Source: Alphaproteobacteria bacterium (GTDB lineage: Bacteria; Pseudomonadota; Alphaproteobacteria; Micavibrionales; Micavibrionaceae). From it: 21,187 nt of DNA. The DNA lies in NCBI GenBank assembly GCA_016763095.1, contig JAESUK010000141.1:1-21187 (forward strand), in the 5' to 3' direction. Made by a program: the position numbers and the translations under genes. The notes beneath the pieces were generated by a model. The model was not told the DNA's origin. It did not search any database and worked only from the letters and a program-made list of their open reading frames with translations. Shown here piece by piece: positions 1 to 5,688 of the stretch (its first letter is position 1; each line of letters begins with the position of its first letter).

Positions 1-2
1 AG

Positions 3-830
3 ATATTGACACTCTTTGTGGCTTACAATGTTGCTCCGTCTGTAGAAGGCGTAAGTCTTGCAATGAACATTGCGCTTCTTGTTCCCTTGATTATGATTTT
101 CAAAACAGCACCAATATTTCCCAATATAGGTGGACGAATATTTACATCGTGGGACATTCAATATGGGGCAAAGAACTTAATGACATATGGGCTTAATCAG
201 CAATCAAGAGGGTTTGATTTGCTGTTGGTTGGAGCTCTAGCAGGCGCAGTTGTTGCTGCTGACTATGCGATTGCTGCGCGTCTTGGTCGTTTTCTCCTCA
301 TTGGCAAACAAGCACTGTCACAATTACTTGCTCCACGTTTAGGGGCTTTCTTTGGGCAAAAAGATAAAGGCACTGCCGCCGCAGAGTTTAAGATTGTACG
401 TACCGTTGGTGTTGTGATCGCGATTATGGGCGCGATGGGTGTGCTCCTGTTTGGAGAGTGGGTGACAAGTTGGTTCTGTTCCAGTTGTTATAATGCCTAC
501 CCTGTTCTTTTAATCTTGTCTGGGGCATTCATCATGAATACGGCCTTTGGTTCTGCTGAGGACTATATGACGATGGGGGGGCACGCAGGGTGGAACTTGT
601 CGCTTAGCGTCCTCTCCACAGGCATAATGATTGTTCTTTCTGTTCTGCTTATTCCAAGCATGGGCGGAGAAGGGGCGGCGCTTGCCGTACTCGCTGCGTT
701 TGTTGTCCGAGGGATGAGTATGATCATGGCAATACACAAACTGGATGGGGTGCTGCTTCTGACACGATCTCAGATGATAGTAAGTAGCGTAATCTCAGGT
801 TCCCTTGTTCTTCTCGGTCTAAGTATGTAA
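3..830 (+). CDS. Polysaccharide (O-antigen/exopolysaccharide) flippase, Wzx/MATE-like, C-terminal part
   Basis: The reading frame is open to the left edge, so the N-terminus is outside the window; about 275 residues are visible. They form a chain of hydrophobic segments joined by short basic loops, with helices around IALLVPLIMIF, VGALAGAVVAADYAIAARL, TVGVVIAIMGAMGVLLF, YPVLLILSGAFIM and several near the end. This is the layout of the C-terminal half of polysaccharide flippases of the MOP/MVF superfamily, which move lipid-linked sugar units across the inner membrane. The phrase YAIAARLGRFL followed by a hydrophilic QALSQLLAPRLG segment resembles the mid-protein region of that family. It is convergent with rplI and ends just before a shared terminator. 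Substrate cannot be told. Family assignment is from hydrophobicity pattern and general resemblance, so it is moderately sure; a related MATE-type transporter is possible. Confidence 0.6.
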   Translation: MLTLFVAYNVAPSVEGVSLAMNIALLVPLIMIFKTAPIFPNIGGRIFTSWDIQYGAKNLMTYGLNQQSRGFDLLLVGALAGAVVAADYAIAARLGRFLLIGKQALSQLLAPRLGAFFGQKDKGTAAAEFKIVRTVGVVIAIMGAMGVLLFGEWVTSWFCSSCYNAYPVLLILSGAFIMNTAFGSAEDYMTMGGHAGWNLSLSVLSTGIMIVLSVLLIPSMGGEGAALAVLAAFVVRGMSMIMAIHKLDGVLLLTRSQMIVSSVISGSLVLLGLSM

Positions 831-841
831 CCCAGACACAA

Positions 842-869
842 AAAAGCCGATGAAACATCACCGGCTTTT
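842..869. terminator. Bidirectional rho-independent terminator between flippase gene and rplI
   Basis: An inverted repeat AAAAGCCG (842-849) / CGGCTTTT (862-869), with an inner ATG/CAT pairing around an AAA loop, lies between two convergent genes. The A-run and T-run on the two flanks let it serve transcripts from either side: the flippase gene on plus and the rpsF-rpsR-rplI operon on minus. Confidence 0.8.
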
Positions 870-896
870 GAATTTGTTATCGAGTAAAATGCTTTA

Positions 897-1673
897 CTAA
901 GCTGTTTTCTCTTCTGTCTCTGCGTCAGCAGGTGCTTCAGTCGCTTCTTCAGATGTCTCAGCTTCGGCTTCTTCAGCAGCTTTCGCCTCTGCTTCAGCGG
1001 CTGCTTTTGCAGCTTTCTTTTCAGCTTTTACTTCTGCTTTAACGTCAGCTTCTGCATCTTTTTCAGCTTCGGCTTCAGCAGCAACTTTTTCAGCTTCAAG
1101 TGCTGTATCTTCAAGGAATTCAGACTTAGCTTCTTCAGCAGCAGCTGGAGCAGCAGGCTCTTCATGATGGTCTGCACCAGCAACAAGAGCTTTACCTGTT
1201 TTTTCCTGAATTTTAGCTTCTTCAGCAGAACGTGCAATGTTGAGTGTTACTTCAACTTTTACTTCTGGGTGAAGGGCAATAGATACAGGTGATAGACCAA
1301 TCATCTTAAAGTTCTGGTTCATAATCACCTGAGCTTTTTCAGTTGTGAAACCTGCTTCAGTAATTCCTTCGGAAATGTCACGAGATGTAACTGATCCGAA
1401 AAGTTGTCCAGATTCAGACGCGTTACGAACAATAACGATCTTAAGTCCAGTCATCTTCTTATAAATAGCTTCTGCATCTTTCTTTTGAGAAAGATTGTTG
1501 GCTTCTAGCGTTTTCTTCTGTGTTTCAAAATAAGCAATGTTATCTTTTGTTGCACGAAGAGCTTTTCCTTGTGGTAACAAGAAATTACGCGCATACCCAG
1601 GTTTAACGGACACAACGTCGCCCATTTGACCCAAGCTTTCTACGCGCTCTAACAATATAATTTGTGTAGACAT
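897..1673 (-). CDS. rplI: Large-subunit ribosomal protein L9 with long acidic/basic C-terminal extension
   Basis: L9 binds 23S rRNA near the L1 stalk and helps keep the reading frame during translation. Residues 1 to about 150 are a full L9: the N-terminal rRNA-binding signature GDVVSVKPGYARNFLLP (18-34), the connecting helix (about 40-75) and the C-terminal domain with GQLFGSVT (89-96). The usual length is near 150 residues, but this protein has 258. Residues from about 152 to the end are a low-complexity Ala/Glu/Lys stretch, probably disordered or helical. Alphaproteobacterial L9 proteins often carry a tail, but this one is long. The start ATG has an AAGGA about 10 bases upstream. It is the last gene of the rpsF-rpsR-rplI operon, 30 bases after rpsR, and ends before the shared terminator. 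No DUF2232 gene sits between rpsR and rplI, although many alphaproteobacteria have one there. Confidence 0.97.
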   Translation of the reverse strand: MSTQIILLERVESLGQMGDVVSVKPGYARNFLLPQGKALRATKDNIAYFETQKKTLEANNLSQKKDAEAIYKKMTGLKIVIVRNASESGQLFGSVTSRDISEGITEAGFTTEKAQVIMNQNFKMIGLSPVSIALHPEVKVEVTLNIARSAEEAKIQEKTGKALVAGADHHEEPAAPAAAEEAKSEFLEDTALEAEKVAAEAEAEKDAEADVKAEVKAEKKAAKAAAEAEAKAAEEAEAETSEEATEAPADAETEEKTA

Positions 1674-1703
1674 AATTTTAAGTCCTTTCTATATCACAAA
1701 AAC

Positions 1704-1955
1704 TTAACGTCTTTGTTGATAATCGCTTTCGATCTGGAGGTAAGGAAGAAGTGCCATGTAGCGTGCGCGCTTAATAGCATTTGCAAGTTCGCGTTGTTTC
1801 TTTCCAGAAACGTAAGTAATACGACTTGGCATGATTTTCCCGCGCTCAGAAATATAGCGACGAAGTGTTGAAACATCTTTCCAGTCAATTGGTGCAGCAC
1901 CAGGTGCACTGAAAACACAAGTTTTGCGGCGTTTAAAGCCAGTTCTTTCAGCCAT
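1704..1955 (-). CDS. rpsR: Small-subunit ribosomal protein S18
   Basis: S18 pairs with S6 on the platform of the 30S subunit. The 83-residue product has the full family length. It contains the RRKTCVFS start region, the core IDWKDVSTLRRYISERGKIMPSRITYVS (shown here in parts: IDWKD about 23-27, LRRYISERGKI about 31-41) and the closing KKQRELANAIKRARYMALLPY helix. The ATG overlaps the rpsF stop codon by one base (TAATG), so the two are translationally coupled, which fits their need for equal amounts. The Shine-Dalgarno GAGG lies inside the last codons of rpsF. Confidence 0.97.
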   Translation of the reverse strand: MAERTGFKRRKTCVFSAPGAAPIDWKDVSTLRRYISERGKIMPSRITYVSGKKQRELANAIKRARYMALLPYLQIESDYQQRR

Positions 1956-2371
1956 TACGCAACCTCTTTCTTAGTATATGTTTTTTTCTCATACGGTTTT
2001 TTGTCGTATGGTTTTTTCTCGAACTTGTCTTCTTCTTTTTTCAAAATAGCAGAAGGCTCAGTTGTCGCAACATCAAGCTTGATTGTCATGTAACGCATAA
2101 CATCTTCATGCAAACGCATAACACGTTCTGTTTCGATCATCGCAGTACCAGTGGTCTCGCTTTCGATCAAAACGTAATGAGCTTTTTTACTTTTGTTGAT
2201 TTTGTATACAAGAGTTCTTATTCCCCATGGTTCGGTTTTTAAGATTTTACCTTTTGCATCATGCCCTTCAGGGCCAGTTTCTAGGATCTTGCTGAATTGT
2301 TCAGTCAGTTCTTCTACTTGTTTCGCAGAAAGTTCTGACCGTGCAAGAAACACGGTTTCATATATTGCCAT
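1955..2371 (-). CDS. rpsF: Small-subunit ribosomal protein S6
   Basis: S6 forms a heterodimer with S18 in the 30S platform. The start YETVFLARSELSAKQVEELTEQF region, the middle EPWGIRTLVYKINKSKKAHY (about 48-66) and VMRLHEDVMRYMTIK (84-98) match the compact ferredoxin-like S6 fold. I chose the ATG at 2371, giving 138 residues. It has AGGAGA six bases upstream; a TTG just before it (2374) would start one codon earlier but is worse placed. The tail after residue 110 is rich in Lys and Tyr and holds a short tandem repeat, (E/D)KKPY-DKKPY-EKKTY-TKK at residues 118-135. S6 tails are often variable and in E. coli are targets of RimK glutamylation; whether that applies here is unknown. First gene of the operon. 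Confidence 0.97.
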   Translation of the reverse strand: MAIYETVFLARSELSAKQVEELTEQFSKILETGPEGHDAKGKILKTEPWGIRTLVYKINKSKKAHYVLIESETTGTAMIETERVMRLHEDVMRYMTIKLDVATTEPSAILKKEEDKFEKKPYDKKPYEKKTYTKKEVA

Positions 2372-2391
2372 CAATGTCTCCTCTTGGTTAA

Positions 2392-2406
2392 CGGCTTAAG
2401 TAAGCC
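2392..2406 (-). promoter_or_regulatory. Small hairpin with CCG in the rpsF leader, possible S6:S18 autoregulatory site
   Basis: On the minus strand the 5' untranslated region of rpsF contains GGCTT-ACTT-AAGCC (2393-2406), followed directly by G so that a CCG lies at the base of the stem. Many bacteria control rpsF operons through an S6:S18-binding leader hairpin with a conserved CCG. The presence of a hairpin and CCG at the right place is seen; that it is this regulatory element is a guess. Confidence 0.25.
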
Positions 2407-2444
2407 CAAGCCCATACAATATGTCTGAGCGAGGTAATGACGCT

Positions 2445-2472
2445 GTTATAAGGAGTTTGAAACAATAATCAA
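2445..2472 (-). promoter_or_regulatory. rpsF: Candidate sigma-70 promoter of rpsF-rpsR-rplI
   Basis: Read on the minus strand: TTGATT (2467-2472) as -35, a 16-base spacer, and TATAAC (2445-2450) as -10, about 75 bases upstream of the rpsF start. The -10 matches five of six consensus bases. It is the best candidate I found in the gap, but it rests on consensus resemblance only. Confidence 0.4.
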
Positions 2473-2549
2473 GGAAAAAGAGGGGCAAAGTGCCTAAAAA
2501 TAAGCCTTATAGTGATATGCAGGAAGAATAAGATGTCCTGAAATTAAAT

Positions 2550-2574
2550 TCCCCCTCCAACAAGGGGAGGGGGA
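2550..2574. terminator. GC-rich hairpin in the 2372-2640 intergenic region, probable terminator
   Basis: A perfect 9-bp stem TCCCCCTCC (2550-2558) / GGAGGGGGA (2566-2574) with a 7-base loop. It lies downstream of the minus-strand gene ending at 2641 and upstream of the rpsF promoter, where a terminator for that gene would be. The minus-strand side is followed by AATTTAATTT and the plus-strand side by TATATTTT, so the U-tract is imperfect in both directions. The rest of the 269-base gap between rpsF and the stop at 2641 holds the rpsF leader and promoter; I see no gene in it. Confidence 0.55.
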
Positions 2575-2640
2575 TATATTTTGTGCGTGGATTAAATGGC
2601 TTCACTTAGTGAAATATGAAATCTCTGGCAGTTCAGATAA

Positions 2641-2940
2641 TTAGTGGCGTTGGTTTGCATTTGCTGTATGCGAAATGTAACTAGCCATAAATTGTGACCA
2701 ATCTCCATCAGGGTCTTTTTGAGCATGCTGACGTGCAGCTTTGCGCAACAAATACTCTAAACGACTGGCTGTTAAGTCGGGTTCTTCAAGTAAGCTTCTA
2801 AAACGATTAAGGGCAACATGACAAGCATATCCCGCATAATCAGTATTAGGTTGGCCTGATGAGTCACAGACCATTGAGTATACAGCACTGGCTTCTTCCA
2901 AAACTGACTGTATGTTTCTTTGTATAATATTACAACTCAT
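2641..2940 (-). CDS. Small hypothetical protein, 99 residues
   Basis: I do not recognise this protein. I chose the ATG at 2938-2940 because AAAGGAG lies about seven bases upstream; an in-frame start further up (3042) would add 34 basic residues that look like read-through of leader sequence. The product is soluble, mostly helical in character, with no signal peptide or membrane segment. It has three cysteines (CN at residue 3, MVCD near 25, YACH near 40) and a stretch PDLTASRLEYLLRKAARQH in the second half that looks like a helix. It diverges from fabD across a 336-base gap and is followed by the hairpin at 2550-2574. The good ribosome-binding site and clear stop support a real gene; the function is unknown. 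Confidence 0.6.
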   Translation of the reverse strand: MSCNIIQRNIQSVLEEASAVYSMVCDSSGQPNTDYAGYACHVALNRFRSLLEEPDLTASRLEYLLRKAARQHAQKDPDGDWSQFMASYISHTANANQRH

Positions 2941-3276
2941 AGCGTTCTCCTTTGTTTTACGGTTAAAGTGGCACCCTCTAAAGTGTCGCTTGCCGTGGAG
3001 CGAACGCATTAATCTTTGCAAAAATAGAAAAATCGCCTTCATCTTATTAATTAACGAAGAAAGATTTAATATATTCTCAGATTGCTAAAGATTAACTAAA
3101 TATTAACACATTTGTACGAAAATTCAAGGTTTTTTGGAATATTGATACACGGAGTCCTGAAATAAAATATTTGTACGTTGACTTTTATAGCGTTATCTTT
3201 TTGAATTGCCTTGGATTTATGCGCTCGCATCAGGGGGCATTATTAAGAGGATAACTTTATAGAAAAGGATTGTGCC
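2941..3276. other. Divergent intergenic region between small hypothetical gene and fabD
   Basis: This 336-base gap is AT-rich and holds no gene I can support. It must contain the promoters of both flanking genes. For fabD, TTGACT (3178-3183) with a 17-base spacer and TTGAAT (3201-3206) is one weak candidate; TTGTAC (3171-3176) with 17 bases and TATCTT (3194-3199) is another. An 8-base direct repeat TTTGTACG occurs at 3111-3118 and 3170-3177. The fabD start has AAGGA seven bases upstream. Confidence 0.5.
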
Positions 3277-4227
3277 ATGCGTTCGTTTATTTTTCCAGGA
3301 CAGGGTTCCCAGTATATTGGTATGGGAAAAGAATTGTCGGAAACCTTTGTTGAGGCACGAGAAGTCTTTGCTGAGATAGATGATTCGCTTAATCAAAAGC
3401 TTTTTAAATTAATGACCGAAGGTGATGAGGCTGACCTCAACCTTACACAAAACACTCAACCCGCTCTTATGGCTGTATCTGTTGCCGTGGCACGCGTCAT
3501 CCGTAAACAATCAGGCATGAGCACCTCTGATATGTGTGACTTTGTGGCGGGGCACTCTTTAGGGGAATACTCCGCACTTACTGCTGCAGGCGCATTGGAT
3601 ATTGATGTGACCGCTAAATTGCTCAAGCTTCGTGGAGAAGCAATGCAACGCGCAGTACCTGTTGGTGTTGGCTCTATGGCAGCAATCTTGGGGCTTGATA
3701 TGGACGGCGTGCAAGATATTGCCCGTGCCGCGACAGAAAAGTCGGACGGAGATTTCTCCTGTCAAGTCGCGAATGATAATTCAGTTGGACAGGTTGTTGT
3801 AAGCGGGCATAAGCAAGCGGTTGCTGTTGCTATGGAATTGGCCGTTGAAAAAGGAGCGCGCAAAACGATAGAGTTGCAAGTCAGCGCCCCATTTCATTGC
3901 TCGTTGATGGCACCCGCGGCTCAAGAAATGGCGCAAGTCTTGGCAGACACAGATATCCGTCCTCCTTTTGTGCCGATTGTTACGAATGTGATGGCACAGG
4001 CAACGTCTGAGCCGTCTGAAATCCGTCGTTTACTCGTTGATCAAATCACAGGAACCGTGCGTTGGAGCGAGTCCGTGCTTTGGATGAAAGAACAAGGCGT
4101 GACAGAGATGGTGGAAATGGGCGCAGGTAAGGTTCTTACAGGGCTTGCGCGTCGTATTGATAAAGAAATTTCATGTCAGAGCATCGAAAAACCAGAGCAA
4201 ATAGAAGCCTTTCTTGCCGGTCTATAG
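3277..4227 (+). CDS. fabD: Malonyl-CoA:acyl carrier protein transacylase
   Basis: FabD moves the malonyl group from CoA to acyl carrier protein, giving the extender unit for fatty acid synthesis in the cytoplasm. At 316 residues it has the usual length. The family's landmarks are all visible: GQGSQ (8-12) forming the oxyanion region, the nucleophile Ser94 in AGHSLGEYSAL, Arg119 in LKLRGEAMQ that binds the malonyl carboxylate, and the catalytic His207 in SAPFHCSLM. The start has AAGGA seven bases upstream. In many alphaproteobacteria fabD is followed by fabG, acpP and fabF, and diverges from rpsF. Here the divergence from the rpsF side is kept, but with a small gene in between, and the next gene is a helicase. 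The rest of the fab cluster must be elsewhere. Confidence 0.97.
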   Translation: MRSFIFPGQGSQYIGMGKELSETFVEAREVFAEIDDSLNQKLFKLMTEGDEADLNLTQNTQPALMAVSVAVARVIRKQSGMSTSDMCDFVAGHSLGEYSALTAAGALDIDVTAKLLKLRGEAMQRAVPVGVGSMAAILGLDMDGVQDIARAATEKSDGDFSCQVANDNSVGQVVVSGHKQAVAVAMELAVEKGARKTIELQVSAPFHCSLMAPAAQEMAQVLADTDIRPPFVPIVTNVMAQATSEPSEIRRLLVDQITGTVRWSESVLWMKEQGVTEMVEMGAGKVLTGLARRIDKEISCQSIEKPEQIEAFLAGL

Positions 4228-4293
4228 GGGGTAAGCGATCGATTAAGCGTATAAAGCTTTATCTTTCTTTATATTAAGGCTATAAGCAGTCCC

Positions 4294-5625
4294 ATGAATT
4301 TTAGAGACTTAGGACTGTCTGAAGAGACACTAAAAGCTATTGATGAAAAAGGTTACACGGAACCAACGCCAATTCAGGCGAAGGCTATTCCTCAAATCCT
4401 GATGACAAAAGACCTTATTGGTCTGGCACAAACAGGAACAGGAAAGACTGCTAGCTTTACATTACCGATGATTGAAATCTTGGCCAATGGGCGTGCGCGT
4501 ATGCGGATGCCGCGTTCCCTTGTCTTGGCGCCAACGCGTGAACTTGCAGCACAGGTTGCAGAAAACTTTGAAGATTACGGTAAGTATCATAATTTAAGTA
4601 TGGCTCTTCTGGTTGGTGGTACATCAATGCAAGCACAGATCAAAAAATTAGAGAAGGGTGTTGACGTTTTAATTGCAACACCGGGACGTTTGCTTGATTT
4701 GTTTGACCGTGGTCAGATTCTACTAAGCGATATTAAAGTTCTTGTGATTGATGAAGCAGATAGAATGCTTGATATGGGGTTTATTCCTGATATCGAAAGC
4801 ATTATGAAGAAACTTCCTCCGATGCGCCAAACGTTGTTGTTCTCTGCAACAATGCCTGACGAGATTAAAAAGCTTTCGCAGCAATTCCTTAGCAACCCGA
4901 AGCAGGTCTCTGTTGATCCACCAGCCTCACCTGCGGAAAAAGTGACACAAAACCTTCTGATGTTAAAAGGCTGGAAGCAAAAAGATGATGCTTTGCTCTC
5001 GTTATTGAAAAGTGAAAACGTTGAAAGCGCATTTATTTTCTGTAACAGGAAGAAAACCGTGGATGAGCTTGCTCGTCTTTTAAAGAACAAAAAATTCTCT
5101 GCGTGTGGGTTGCACGGAGATATGGCGCAACCGTTACGAACGGCAACACTTGAGCGTTTTAAAAAGGATGAGTTTAAATTACTTGTTTGCTCTGATGTGG
5201 CGGCGCGTGGAATTGATGTAAAAGGTGTGTCACATGTATTTAACTATGATGTTCCAATGCACGCAGATGATTATGTTCACCGTATAGGTCGGACAGGGCG
5301 TGCTGGTGCATATGGTGAAGCATGGACGTTGGCAACAGATAGCGATGACAAGTACTTACAGGCTATTTATAGGAAAATAGGAAGAGATATTCCTGTTTCC
5401 AAAGCATCCGTTTCTAAGTCGCCAGTTGCTGAGAAGGCGGATCACAGTAAAAAGCCTGATCGTAATGATGGGCGCAAGCCAAAGAATGAGAATGCTCATA
5501 AGTCACATAATGCTGAGGTGAAAACTCCAGTAAAATCCCATACAAAACCCCACGTAAAAGATAATCAGAACGATGATTTTGTTGGATTTGGTGACGGGGA
5601 TGATATTCCTGCATTTCTACGCTAG
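4294..5625 (+). CDS. DEAD-box ATP-dependent RNA helicase, RhlE-like
   Basis: This enzyme uses ATP to unwind or remodel short RNA duplexes, typically in ribosome assembly or RNA decay. The motifs appear in order: Q motif with GYTEPTPIQ (20-28), motif I AQTGTGKT (45-52), PTRELA (80-85), GG and TPGR (129-132), motif II DEAD (153-156), motif III SAT (184-186), then in the second RecA domain the VFNYDVP region (315-321) and motif VI HRIGRTGRAG (329-338). The 443-residue length and motif spacing fit the RhlE/DeaD-type bacterial group. Residues from about 370 form a Lys/His/Asp/Asn-rich tail, ending in the short hydrophobic peptide IPAFLR. It lies 66 bases after fabD and 63 before lptD. The upstream AAGG is rather far from the ATG, so the ribosome-binding site is weak. 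Which member of the family cannot be fixed; rhlE is likely. Confidence 0.93.
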   Translation: MNFRDLGLSEETLKAIDEKGYTEPTPIQAKAIPQILMTKDLIGLAQTGTGKTASFTLPMIEILANGRARMRMPRSLVLAPTRELAAQVAENFEDYGKYHNLSMALLVGGTSMQAQIKKLEKGVDVLIATPGRLLDLFDRGQILLSDIKVLVIDEADRMLDMGFIPDIESIMKKLPPMRQTLLFSATMPDEIKKLSQQFLSNPKQVSVDPPASPAEKVTQNLLMLKGWKQKDDALLSLLKSENVESAFIFCNRKKTVDELARLLKNKKFSACGLHGDMAQPLRTATLERFKKDEFKLLVCSDVAARGIDVKGVSHVFNYDVPMHADDYVHRIGRTGRAGAYGEAWTLATDSDDKYLQAIYRKIGRDIPVSKASVSKSPVAEKADHSKKPDRNDGRKPKNENAHKSHNAEVKTPVKSHTKPHVKDNQNDDFVGFGDGDDIPAFLR

Positions 5626-5635
5626 GTTCTCTTGA

Positions 5636-5665
5636 CTTTCATTGGTGTATCGTCGAAAATGAAAG
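5636..5665 (+). promoter_or_regulatory. Hairpin between helicase gene and lptD, overlapping a possible promoter
   Basis: CTTTCATT (5636-5643) and AATGAAAG (5658-5665) form a perfect 8-bp stem with a 14-base loop. It is AT-rich and followed by only a broken T-run, so it would be a weak terminator. TTGACT (5632-5637) with a 17-base spacer and GAAAAT (5655-5660) overlaps it and could be an lptD promoter. Both readings are tentative. Confidence 0.3.
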
Positions 5666-5688
5666 CTGTTTATTAACAGGCTCTTCAC

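Noticed and set aside
1028..1237. Leu/Lys-rich open frame inside the rplI tail
   Set aside because: It arises from the repetitive Ala/Glu/Lys codons read in another frame.
2421..2531. Two tiny in-frame plus-strand ORFs (15 and 13 codons) before the 2550-2574 hairpin
   Set aside because: They lie antisense to the rpsF leader and promoter. The second has a GAGGGG before a GTG, but both are too short to support without expression or conservation data.
4251..4262. Palindrome ATAAAGCTTTAT between fabD and the helicase gene
   Set aside because: Short, AT-rich, not followed by a T-run suited to termination and not part of any known operator.
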